A DNA stretch of 25,088 bases from Scatomorpha gallistercoris (GTDB lineage Bacteria; Bacillota; Clostridia; Oscillospirales; Oscillospiraceae), in NCBI GenBank assembly GCA_018713005.1, contig DVFX01000017.1, forward strand, positions 1-25,088, given 5' to 3'. Position 1 is the first letter of the stretch. Every line of letters begins with the position of its first letter. This document shows positions 1-7,314 of the stretch, one piece after another. A program made the translations under genes and the position numbers. Under the pieces are notes generated by a model. That model did not search any database and had not been told where the DNA came from. It was given only the letters and a program-made list of their open reading frames with translations.

Positions 1-614
1 GCATGGACAACGACGAACTGCGCCGCGGCAAGCCTACCAGCCACAAGGTGTTCGGCGAGAGTACGGCCGTGCTGGCGGGCGACGCGCTTCAGGCTGAAGC
101 CTTCGGGACCATCCTGCGCTGTCCGCTGCCCGTGGAGCGACGGGCAAAGTGCGCGGAGATACTTGCCGGTGCTGCCGGCATAGACGGCATTTGCGGAGGG
201 CAGTACATGGACCTCTCTGCCGAGGGCCACGCCCTGTCGGCCGAAGAGCTTAGCGACCTCCAGGCGCGCAAGACCGGCGCGCTGCTCGCCGGAGCCTGCA
301 TGCTCGGCGCGGCGGCTGCCGGTGCTGGAGAGGATATGCTGAACCTCGCCGGGCAGTACGGCGCCCAGCTGGGTGCCGCCTTCCAGATACGCGACGATAT
401 GCTCGACGTGCTCAGCACGGAGAGCGAGCTCGGCAAGCCCATCGGCTCGGACAAGCGCGACGGCAAGACCACCTTCATGAGCCTGTACGGACAGAACGAG
501 TGCGCACGCATGGTGCGCAAGATTACCGATGCCGCCATCGAAACGGTAAAGCCCGTGGACAAGGACGGCTTCCTGGCGGAGCTCGCGGCCTCGCTCATCG
601 ACAGGCGCAAATGA
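1..614 (+). CDS. ispA: Polyprenyl (farnesyl/geranylgeranyl) diphosphate synthase, 5'-truncated by window edge
   Basis: This is the C-terminal part (about 203 residues) of a short-chain trans-prenyl diphosphate synthase, which condenses isopentenyl diphosphate with allylic diphosphates in the cytoplasm to make farnesyl-type precursors. The first visible codons, MDNDELRRGKPT from base 3, are the tail of the first Asp-rich motif region, where the family normally reads DDxPxMDNDxxRRGKPT. The true start is therefore upstream of the window and the ATG at base 3 is internal. The second Asp-rich motif is visible as QIRDDMLD, followed by GKPIGSDKRDGKTT, which is typical of bacterial IspA. A strong terminator follows 33 bases after the stop. 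Its place directly before dxs is the usual clostridial order. The exact product chain length cannot be read from this fragment. Confidence 0.95.
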   Translation, partial: MDNDELRRGKPTSHKVFGESTAVLAGDALQAEAFGTILRCPLPVERRAKCAEILAGAAGIDGICGGQYMDLSAEGHALSAEELSDLQARKTGALLAGACMLGAAAAGAGEDMLNLAGQYGAQLGAAFQIRDDMLDVLSTESELGKPIGSDKRDGKTTFMSLYGQNECARMVRKITDAAIETVKPVDKDGFLAELAASLIDRRK

Positions 615-646
615 CAATGCATAAAGTGTGAATATTCTCATAATTA

Positions 647-680
647 CCGCCCCGCTCTATTGAAAAGCGGGGCGGATTTT
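647..680 (+). terminator. Intrinsic terminator after ispA
   Basis: A perfect 10-bp stem (CCGCCCCGCT at 647-656 with AGCGGGGCGG at 666-675) encloses a 9-base loop and is followed by ATTTT at 676-680. It lies 33 bases after the ispA stop. The loop contains TTGAAA, which is also a candidate -35 box for dxs. Confidence 0.88.
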
Positions 681-688
681 GCTATCAT
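660..688 (+). promoter_or_regulatory. Candidate housekeeping promoter for dxs operon, overlapping the terminator
   Basis: TTGAAA (660-665), a 17-base spacer, then TATCAT (683-688) preceded by TGC, which makes an extended -10. The expected transcription start is near 695, giving a leader of about 54 bases. The -35 lies in the loop of the ispA terminator and the spacer covers its 3' arm and U-tract. A weak hairpin (GGACG 706-710 with CGTCC 725-729) lies in the leader just before the ribosome binding site. Confidence 0.55.
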
Positions 689-748
689 GTAGATAAGAAA
701 TGGGTGGACGCAGCTAACTTTCAACGTCCGATATAGAGGTAGATATAT

Positions 749-2587
749 TTGTCAATATTAGAGAATATACACAGCCACGCAGACCTGACTGGGCTGCCCC
801 AGGAGCGGCTGCCGGAGCTGTGCGGCGAAGTGCGCCAATTTTTGATAGAGAGCCTGTCGCACACCGGCGGACACCTGGCCTCAAACCTGGGTACGGTGGA
901 GCTCTCGGTCGTACTCGACCGCGTTTATGACCCCTGGAAGGACAGGATTGTCTTTGACGTGGGCCATCAGTGCTACACGCACAAGCTGCTCACGGGCAGA
1001 ATGGACGGCTTCGCGAGGCTGCGCCATTCCGGCGGGATTTCAGGCTTTCCCAAGCCGAGCGAGAGCGTCACGGACGCATTTATAGCCGGCCACGCCTCGA
1101 ACAGCGTGTCTGTCGCGCTGGGCATGGCCCGCGCCAGGAGCCTCTCCGGCGGGGACTACGACGTCGTGGCTGTGATAGGCGACGGCGCGCTCACCGGCGG
1201 TATGGCCTATGAGGGCCTGTCGGACGCCGGGCAGAGCGGGGAGCCGCTGGTAGTCATACTCAACGACAACGCCATGAGCATACGCCGCAATGTCGGAGGC
1301 ATGGCGCGCCTGCTCAGCCGCATGCGCGTGCGTCCGGCGTACTTTGAGTTCAAGCGCCGCTATAGGAAGACCGTGGGCAAGGTGAAGCCCGTTTATGACG
1401 CCATACACTCCGTGAAGGAGCACATAAAGGACGCGATTTTGCAGCCCAACGTCTTTGACGACCTGGGATTCTATTATCTCGGGCCGGTGGACGGGCACGA
1501 CATAGACATGCTCGAGAGCGCGCTCTCCTGGGCGAAGGATATGCGTGTGCCCGTGCTGCTGCATGTCATAACTCAGAAGGGACGCGGCTATCCTATGGCG
1601 GAGCTGCACCCGGACAAATACCACGGTGTCGGGCCGTACGATGCCCTGACCGGCACGCTCAAAAAGGGAGGGGAGACCTTCTCCAACGTGTTCGGCCGCG
1701 AGCTCGAGCGCCTGGCAGGTGCGGACGAACGCATCACCGCCCTTACGGCAGCGATGGCCGACGGCACGGGCCTCACCAGCTTTGAGCGCCGTTTTCCCGA
1801 GCGCTGTTTTGATACGGGAATAGCTGAGGCGCACACAGTGGCGATGGCGGCCGGTATGGCCAAGCAGGGCATGCTGCCGGTTGCGGCGATATACTCCAGC
1901 TTCCTGCAGCGCTCGTATGACCAGCTCATACACGACGTATCGCTGCTTAACCTCCACGTTGTGCTCGGCGTGGACAGGGCGGGGCTCGTCGGCGAGGACG
2001 GTGAGACGCACCACGGCGTGTTCGACGTGTCCTATCTCTCCAGCGTGCCGGGGATGACCGTGCTTTGCCCCGCCTCTTTTGCCGAGACGAGGGACATGCT
2101 CAATGCGGCGCTCTACGACTGCAAAGGCCCCGTCGCGCTCAGGTATCCCAGGGGCGGTGAGGGCGAGTACCGCTCCGGAGGCGCCCTGACCGTGCGTACC
2201 TTCGGCGAAGGCACCGACGCTGCAATCGTAGTCTATGGCACGATGATAAACGAGGCCGTGGCGGCGCAGCGCTTGCTCGCCGCCGAGGGTATAAATGTGC
2301 GCATAGTCAAGCTCGGGCGCATCTGCCCGCTGCCGGCTGATGAGATTGCCCAGTCGCTCGGGACTGACAAAGTCGTCGTGGCCGAGGAGGTCTGCGCCGC
2401 AGGATGCGTGGGCGGAAGGCTCGTGTCCGAGGCCGCGCTGGCAGGCCGTGTGCTGAAGGCAAGGCTGCTCAACCTGGGCAGCGGAATAGTGGGACAGGGG
2501 ACTACTGCGGAGCTCAGGGGCGCGTGCGGCATAGACGCGCCCGCAATTGCCTCCGCAGTGAAGGAGCTGGTGTGTAATGAAGGGTAA
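749..2587 (+). CDS. dxs: 1-deoxy-D-xylulose-5-phosphate synthase
   Basis: This thiamine-diphosphate enzyme condenses pyruvate and glyceraldehyde 3-phosphate to 1-deoxy-D-xylulose 5-phosphate, the entry step of the MEP isoprenoid pathway. The 612-residue length is normal. The diphosphate-binding motif starts with GDGALTGG (residues 144-151) and ends near LNDNAMSI. The transketolase-type catalytic glutamate falls in DTGIAEAH (about E360). Other family signatures are GPVDGHD, TQKGRGY and DRAGLVGEDGETHHG. The start is TTG at 749, supported by AGAGG at 735-739 and by the typical N-terminus MSILENI. It follows ispA, so two isoprenoid genes are adjacent, but they are probably separate transcription units. 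The 3' end overlaps tlyA by 11 bases, which suggests translational coupling. Confidence 0.97.
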   Translation: MSILENIHSHADLTGLPQERLPELCGEVRQFLIESLSHTGGHLASNLGTVELSVVLDRVYDPWKDRIVFDVGHQCYTHKLLTGRMDGFARLRHSGGISGFPKPSESVTDAFIAGHASNSVSVALGMARARSLSGGDYDVVAVIGDGALTGGMAYEGLSDAGQSGEPLVVILNDNAMSIRRNVGGMARLLSRMRVRPAYFEFKRRYRKTVGKVKPVYDAIHSVKEHIKDAILQPNVFDDLGFYYLGPVDGHDIDMLESALSWAKDMRVPVLLHVITQKGRGYPMAELHPDKYHGVGPYDALTGTLKKGGETFSNVFGRELERLAGADERITALTAAMADGTGLTSFERRFPERCFDTGIAEAHTVAMAAGMAKQGMLPVAAIYSSFLQRSYDQLIHDVSLLNLHVVLGVDRAGLVGEDGETHHGVFDVSYLSSVPGMTVLCPASFAETRDMLNAALYDCKGPVALRYPRGGEGEYRSGGALTVRTFGEGTDAAIVVYGTMINEAVAAQRLLAAEGINVRIVKLGRICPLPADEIAQSLGTDKVVVAEEVCAAGCVGGRLVSEAALAGRVLKARLLNLGSGIVGQGTTAELRGACGIDAPAIASAVKELVCNEG

Positions 2588-3380
2588 AAGGCTCGACCAG
2601 AGGCTCTTTGAACTCGGCTTGGCGGAAAGCCGGGAGAGAGCCAAGGCGACCATAATGAGCGGCCTGGTGTATGTTAACGGGCAGAAGTCCGACAAGCCGG
2701 GTACGCCTGTGTCAGACGAGGCGAAAATAGAGGTGCGGGGCAGTGCATGCCCATACGTCTCACGCGGCGGTTTCAAGCTGGCAAAGGCTCTGGAGAGCTT
2801 CCCAATAGCGCCCGAGGGCAAGGTGTGCATAGACTGCGGCGCGAGCACCGGAGGCTTCACCGACGTGCTGCTGAAGAACGGCGCGGCGAGGGTCTACGCC
2901 GTCGACGTCGGCTACGGCCAGCTCGCCTGGAGCCTGCGGCAGGATGAGCGTGTTGTTGTCATGGAGCGCACGAACGCGAGAGGCCTCACGCCGGACATGT
3001 TCCCGGAGAGCATGGATATCGGCGTTATGGACCTGTCGTTCATATCCATCCGCTTGATTTTGCCCGCGCTGCACGGGCTGCTCAAGCCCGAGGGCGAGGT
3101 TGTGTGCCTCATCAAGCCGCAATTCGAGGCGGGAAGGGCAGACGTCGGAAAGAAGGGCGTTGTGCGCGACCGCGCGGTGCATGAGCGCGTGCTGGCTGAA
3201 ATGTGTGATTTTTTCCCCACAGCGGGTTATACGCTCATGGGCCTGGACTACTCGCCCATACGCGGCCCCGAGGGGAATATAGAATACCTGGCATATCTCA
3301 AAAAGGGGGCGCATGAGGGCATAGCGCCGGACATACCGGCCCTTGTAGCTGCGTCCCACGGGGAGCTGGACAAGAAATGA
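2577..3380 (+). CDS. tlyA: TlyA family rRNA (cytidine-2'-O)-methyltransferase
   Basis: The 267-residue protein has an N-terminal S4 RNA-binding domain (about residues 4-60, RLDQRLFELGLAESRERAK) and an FtsJ/RrmJ-like SAM-dependent methyltransferase domain. The latter opens with SRGGFKL and has the SAM-binding loop DCGASTGGFTDVLL. Characterised TlyA proteins 2'-O-methylate cytidines of 16S and/or 23S rRNA; which site is modified here cannot be read. The old name hemolysin A is misleading. The start ATG at 2577 lies inside the end of dxs and has AAGGAG at 2561-2566. The stop overlaps nadK by 4 bases (ATGA). This position between dxs and nadK is conserved in Clostridia. Confidence 0.93.
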   Translation: MKGKRLDQRLFELGLAESRERAKATIMSGLVYVNGQKSDKPGTPVSDEAKIEVRGSACPYVSRGGFKLAKALESFPIAPEGKVCIDCGASTGGFTDVLLKNGAARVYAVDVGYGQLAWSLRQDERVVVMERTNARGLTPDMFPESMDIGVMDLSFISIRLILPALHGLLKPEGEVVCLIKPQFEAGRADVGKKGVVRDRAVHERVLAEMCDFFPTAGYTLMGLDYSPIRGPEGNIEYLAYLKKGAHEGIAPDIPALVAASHGELDKK

Positions 3381-4216
3381 AAATAGTCCTATCACCTAAC
3401 CCATACCGCGACCGCGGCCTGACACTGACCAAGGCCGCCAAGGCCATGCTCGAGGCCGACGGGCACAGTACGGTCATAAGCCCGGCCTTCGTGAACGTGC
3501 CGAGCGACTCGCAGATGGTGCCGCTGCCGGAGGCCGCGCGCGGCGCAGGCATGATAATAACCTTTGGCGGGGACGGCACAATGCTGCATGTAGCCAGGCA
3601 GGTGTTTACGCTCGGCGTCCCGATGCTAGGCGTAAATGTGGGTACAAAGGGTTTTATGGCAGATATAGAGCCCGAGGACCTCGCACTGGTCAAAAGGGCC
3701 GCGGCGGGAGAGTACCAGGCCAGCGAGCGCATGCTGCTGGACGTCATGCTCGTAAGGGCCGCGGGCGACACCTTCTGCGACCACGCGCTCAATGACGCCG
3801 TCGTGAAGAGTGATGTCAACTGCGTGGACTTGACCGTGTCCTCGGACGGGAAGCGCATAGCGTCCTTTTCCGGCGACGGGGTGATTGTCTCAACCCCAAC
3901 GGGTTCAACCGCTTACTCCATGTCGGCGGGCGGGCCGATTGTGGAGCCGGAGGCGGAGAATATAGTCATCACGCCAATCTGCGCCCACTCTATGAGCGCG
4001 AGGAGCTTTGTGCTCGCGCCGGAGCGCGCCGTGACTGTCACGCCGATACACCGCGACAACCGCAGGGTTTTTCTCTCCGTGGACGGCAGCCCGGCTGTGG
4101 AGCTCGACAGCGGCGACGAGGTCTGCGTAAGGCGCAGCGAGAACAAGATAGTTTTGGCCGACGTGGCAGGCAGAAGCTTTTACGACACGGCCCTCGGCAA
4201 ACTTGCTACACCATAA
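3377..4216 (+). CDS. nadK: NAD kinase
   Basis: A 279-residue ATP-NAD kinase that phosphorylates NAD+ to NADP+ in the cytoplasm. The nucleotide-binding motif is GGDGTM (residues 64-69). The conserved Asn-Asp acidic motif is LNDAVVK (about 138-144), and the glycine-rich C-terminal substrate region is STPTGSTAYSMSAGGP (172-187). The ATG overlaps the tlyA stop, so the two are probably translationally coupled. ArgR follows after 14 bases. Length and motif order are normal for Firmicutes. Confidence 0.95.
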   Translation: MKIVLSPNPYRDRGLTLTKAAKAMLEADGHSTVISPAFVNVPSDSQMVPLPEAARGAGMIITFGGDGTMLHVARQVFTLGVPMLGVNVGTKGFMADIEPEDLALVKRAAAGEYQASERMLLDVMLVRAAGDTFCDHALNDAVVKSDVNCVDLTVSSDGKRIASFSGDGVIVSTPTGSTAYSMSAGGPIVEPEAENIVITPICAHSMSARSFVLAPERAVTVTPIHRDNRRVFLSVDGSPAVELDSGDEVCVRRSENKIVLADVAGRSFYDTALGKLATP

Positions 4217-4230
4217 AACAGGAGGCGGCT

Positions 4231-4677
4231 ATGAAGTCAATTCGTCACAAGGCTATACTGGACATCATATCTTCAACGGAGATTGAGACCCAGCATCAGC
4301 TCAGGCAGGCGCTGCTTGAGCGCGGGATAAAGACCACGCAGGCTACGCTCTCGCGCGACATCAAGGACTTACGGCTTATCAAGCAGCCGAGGAACGGCCG
4401 TGTCTACTACGCTGCGGCGGGAGACAACACTACGCCGGAGCTGGGAGACAGGCTGAGCACCATTTTCCGTGAGGGCGTTGTCAACTGCAACACGGCGATG
4501 AACATCATCGTTATCAAGACCCTGCCCGGCCTGGCCCAGGCAGCAAGCAGCGCGATTGACTCCATGCGCGTCAGCTCTGTCGTGGGCACTGTCGCCGGAG
4601 ACGACACGGTGTTTGTGGCCATGCACGACGTAAAGAGCGCCGAGTCGCTCTGCTCCGAGCTGAGAAAGCTGTTTTGA
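4231..4677 (+). CDS. argR: Arginine repressor ArgR
   Basis: A 148-residue transcription regulator of arginine biosynthesis and catabolism that uses arginine as corepressor. The N-terminal winged helix is visible (residues 1-65), with the recognition segment TTQATLSRDIKDL, a hallmark of ArgR/AhrC. The C-terminal half carries the hexamerisation and arginine-binding region (TLPGLAQAASSAID and GTVAGDDTVF). The Asp pair in AGDDT is where family members contact arginine. The start has an AGGAGG site at 4221-4226. No arginine genes are in the window; its place between nadK and recN is the usual clostridial arrangement. Confidence 0.95.
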   Translation: MKSIRHKAILDIISSTEIETQHQLRQALLERGIKTTQATLSRDIKDLRLIKQPRNGRVYYAAAGDNTTPELGDRLSTIFREGVVNCNTAMNIIVIKTLPGLAQAASSAIDSMRVSSVVGTVAGDDTVFVAMHDVKSAESLCSELRKLF

Positions 4678-4704
4678 AGCCGCAGCCGGCGCGGCCCGGC
4701 TTTA
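4677..4704 (+). other. GC-rich hairpin between argR and recN
   Basis: AAGCCG (4677-4682) can pair with CGGCTT (4697-4702) around a GC-rich interior, followed by only TTTAAAT. It starts at the last base of the argR stop codon. The U-tract is poor, so it is at best a weak or attenuating terminator or an mRNA processing structure. Confidence 0.35.
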
Positions 4705-4725
4705 AATGAAATTGTGAGGTAGGAC

Positions 4726-6444
4726 ATGCTCAAAGAGCTGCACATTGAGAATATAGCGGTCATAGAGAGCGCGGACATAGAGCCGGCTCCGGGCCTCAAC
4801 GTACTTACGGGCGAAACCGGCGCTGGCAAGAGTATCGTGATAGATTCGCTCCAGGCCGTGCTTGGCTCGCGCGTGAGCCGCGAGCTGGTACGCACGGGCG
4901 CGCCTAAGGCCAGCGTGTCTGCGGTTTTCTCCGACAAAAAGGCCGAGAAATGGCTGCTTGATAATGACCTCGAGCCGGTGGGGTATTATGACGCCTCCGG
5001 GGAGAGCGACGACGAGGGTATAATCATACGCCGCCGAATCAGCACCGAGGGAAAGAGCAGCGCCACCGTCAACGGCGAGAGCGTTACGGCCGGGGAGCTG
5101 CGCCGCCTGGGCGCGATGCTCGGTGACATACACGGGCAGAACGACGGCAGGGCGCTGCTCGATGAGAGCAACCACCGCGGTTATCTCGACGCCTTCGGGG
5201 AACTGGACAAGTATGCCGCCGCCTTCACGGAGAAGTACAAGGCCTATTGCGAGACTCGTGCTGCCCTGCAAAAGCTCGACATGGGAGAGCGGGAGCGTGA
5301 GATGCGCCTCTACGAGCTCGAGCGCACGGTGGAGGAGCTCGGCGCCGCTAACCTGAAAGCGGGGGAGACCGAGCAGCTGACAGCCAGGCGCGACCTGCTG
5401 CGCAATTCGGAAAAGCTCACCGAGGCCTTGGACGCGGCCTATGAGGCGCTGTACGGCGCTTCCGGCAGCGCGATAGATTTGACGGGCGAGGCCGAAGCGC
5501 ATTGCCGGACGGCGGCCCGCTACGCTCCGGAGCTGACGGAGGCCGCCGACGAACTCACCAGCGCTGTGAACGAGCTCACCGACGCGGCGGAGCGTATACG
5601 CGACCTGCGCGAGGGCCTGGACATAAACGAGGGCGAGTACGACGCCATTGAGACGCGGCTCCAGCAGCTCAGGCGGCTGGCCAAACGCTACCAGTGCGAT
5701 GAAAACGGGCTTGTTGAAAAGCTCGAGAGCGCCCGGGAGGAGTACGAAACGCTGAAAAATTCTGCCGAGGCCCGGGAAGAGCTGGCTTTAGAGCTTGCAA
5801 AAAGGGAAAAATCGGCGTATAATGCCTCACAGACACTTACACATAAACGCGTTGAAGCGGCAAAGAGTTTGAAGGAGCGCGTACAGTCCGGGCTCCGTGA
5901 GCTGAGCATGCCGAACGTGCGCTTTGAAGTGGAGATTAGCCCACTGGGCGGCAAGCCCGGATTTGACTCAACCGGAGGCGACACGGTGCGTTTCCTTATG
6001 AGCGCAAACGCGGGAGAGGAGCCGGGGCGCATATCCAAGATTGCATCCGGCGGCGAGCTGGCAAGGATAATGCTGGTGATGAAGGATGCGCTCAGCGAGC
6101 GTTCCGGGCCTGAAACGCTGGTGTTCGACGAGATAGACGAGGGTATTTCCGGCGTCGCTGCCCAGCGCGTTGCGGAAAAACTCTCGCACATAGCCAGACG
6201 CAAGCAGGTCATCTGCGTCACGCACCTGCCGCAGATCGCCGCCATGGCGGACACGCACTTCCACGTGGAGAAGCGCGAGCGCGACGGGCGCACGTATACG
6301 GCCGTGACTGCCCTGGACAGGGCCGGGCGCATACGCGAGCTGGCCCGGCTGCACGGCGGCGACAACATAACGGACACAACGCTCAAAAGCGCCGAGGAAC
6401 AGCTGGACGCGGCGAGCGAGTATAAAAGGGAGGACAGAATATGA
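4726..6444 (+). CDS. recN: DNA repair protein RecN
   Basis: A 572-residue SMC-like ATPase that acts at double-strand breaks during recombinational repair. The head domain is split: Walker A is GETGAGKS (residues 29-36) near the N-terminus; the ABC signature SGGELARIM begins at residue 441, and Walker B with its glutamate is LVFDEIDEG from residue 465. The middle (about residues 150-370) is rich in charged residues and Leu and fits the short antiparallel coiled-coil arms. QVICVTHLPQIA is the switch region after Walker B. The start ATG at 4726 has GAGGTAGG just upstream. The 3' end overlaps the next gene by 4 bases (ATGA). Confidence 0.96.
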   Translation: MLKELHIENIAVIESADIEPAPGLNVLTGETGAGKSIVIDSLQAVLGSRVSRELVRTGAPKASVSAVFSDKKAEKWLLDNDLEPVGYYDASGESDDEGIIIRRRISTEGKSSATVNGESVTAGELRRLGAMLGDIHGQNDGRALLDESNHRGYLDAFGELDKYAAAFTEKYKAYCETRAALQKLDMGEREREMRLYELERTVEELGAANLKAGETEQLTARRDLLRNSEKLTEALDAAYEALYGASGSAIDLTGEAEAHCRTAARYAPELTEAADELTSAVNELTDAAERIRDLREGLDINEGEYDAIETRLQQLRRLAKRYQCDENGLVEKLESAREEYETLKNSAEAREELALELAKREKSAYNASQTLTHKRVEAAKSLKERVQSGLRELSMPNVRFEVEISPLGGKPGFDSTGGDTVRFLMSANAGEEPGRISKIASGGELARIMLVMKDALSERSGPETLVFDEIDEGISGVAAQRVAEKLSHIARRKQVICVTHLPQIAAMADTHFHVEKRERDGRTYTAVTALDRAGRIRELARLHGGDNITDTTLKSAEEQLDAASEYKREDRI

Positions 6445-6833
6445 CTTACGGTGAAAAAGCTGCTGAATTGAAGAATACCCTCAACTGCGGACAGAGCGTG
6501 GTAGTGGCGCTCAACGACCTCACAGGCCTGGACGAGGCCACGGCCAAGGCCGTCAGCACCGGCCTCGGCGGCGGGCTGCGCTGCGGCGAGGCCTGCGGCG
6601 CCTATACCGGCGCGGCGCTGGCTATAGGGCTCACCCTCGGCGCGGACGGCATGGGCAAGCCCGGCGGCCCCGTGGCCGAGGCGCTGGTCAAGCTCTCCGA
6701 CGGATTCAAGGAGAAGTTCGGTGCGATACGCTGTCAGGACCTGCTGGACGCCGTGGGCGGCGACCACAGCATCTGCAACGGCCTGTGCGCCTGGTGCGCC
6801 GACGAGGCCGCCAGGATGATAGAGGGCAAGTAA
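6441..6833 (+). CDS. C_GCAxxG_C_C family putative redox protein
   Basis: A 130-residue cysteine-rich protein. It matches the C_GCAxxG_C_C family in cysteine spacing and motif: an N-terminal NCGQSVV (Cys16), the glycine-rich GLGGGLRCGEACGAYTGA (Cys48, Cys52), then Cys98 in IRCQDLL and Cys112, Cys116 and Cys119 near the end. Family members are thought to be redox-active or metal-cluster proteins, often in anaerobes; the function is not established. There is no signal peptide, so it is probably cytoplasmic. The ATG overlaps the recN stop by 4 bases, so it is likely co-translated with a DNA repair ATPase. Confidence 0.85.
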   Translation: MTYGEKAAELKNTLNCGQSVVVALNDLTGLDEATAKAVSTGLGGGLRCGEACGAYTGAALAIGLTLGADGMGKPGGPVAEALVKLSDGFKEKFGAIRCQDLLDAVGGDHSICNGLCAWCADEAARMIEGK

Positions 6834-6867
6834 GCAGGCTTTACGCACCGCTTGAAGGAGGCGCGCC

Positions 6868-7197
6868 ATGAGCACGGAAGCTGCTGTAACGTTGGTGATA
6901 GCCGTCATAATTGACGTCGTGTTAGTTGCCCTTACGCTGGCCATGCGCTTCGGCAGGCTGATAGACGTCTGCACGCCCTACGGCACGGACACGCCGGAGC
7001 ACCGGCGGAAAATCGGCCGCGAGCGCGCGAAGCTCGGCGCAGCGCGCATGTTGTACGCGGTGCTTGCCGGCGCCGCCGTTATGACTGCCGCCGCCTTTTT
7101 TGAAACGCACATGGCGCTGCTGACGTGCGTAGGACTTGCAATCATGCTCATAAGCGTTGCAGTGTTCCTGGTCTGGTACCGCAGGAACACGCGCTGA
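6868..7197 (+). CDS. Small membrane protein, DUF3784-like
   Basis: A 109-residue protein with three hydrophobic stretches (about residues 7-26, 62-80 and 84-103) and a basic, hydrophilic loop between the first two (residues 28-58, with HRRKIGRERAK). The layout resembles the DUF3784-type three-helix membrane proteins of Clostridia; that assignment is tentative and no function is known. The start is well supported by AAGGAGG at 6854-6860. It lies 34 bases after the Cys-rich gene and may belong to the same transcript. Confidence 0.7.
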   Translation: MSTEAAVTLVIAVIIDVVLVALTLAMRFGRLIDVCTPYGTDTPEHRRKIGRERAKLGAARMLYAVLAGAAVMTAAAFFETHMALLTCVGLAIMLISVAVFLVWYRRNTR

Positions 7198-7218
7198 GAA
7201 AAGATTTGGGGGATACCG

Positions 7219-7289
7219 CCTTCGCCCATACCGGCGAGGTGTTGTCAAAGCAATATTGCCTCGTATCCGGGAGAGCCTTCTCTCCCGGA
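7219..7289 (+). promoter_or_regulatory. Structured leader upstream of tyrS
   Basis: The 117 bases before tyrS hold several inverted repeats. CCTTCGCC (7219-7226) pairs with GGCGAGG (7233-7239) with one bulge. CGAGG (7235-7239) can instead pair with CCTCG (7259-7263), which excludes the first hairpin. A strong hairpin pairs 7266-7275 with 7280-7289 around a CCTT loop. No U-tract follows, so the last one is not a standard terminator. tyrS genes in Firmicutes often carry a T-box, but no convincing one is present here. Confidence 0.4.
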
Positions 7290-7314
7290 AATCAAATACG
7301 AAAGGGAAAGATCG

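Noticed and set aside
1040..2860. A 606-codon antisense frame over dxs and tlyA
   Set aside because: Both + strand genes are certain; the antisense product has His/Arg-rich low-complexity sequence typical of shadow frames in GC-rich DNA.
7170..7230. T-box-like sequences near tyrS (TGGTACCGC at about 7175 and GGGGGATACCGCC at 7208-7220)
   Set aside because: The first is just the Trp-Tyr-Arg codons of the upstream membrane protein. The second has mismatches in the bases that should pair with the tRNA acceptor end, and no stem I or terminator with U-tract is present.
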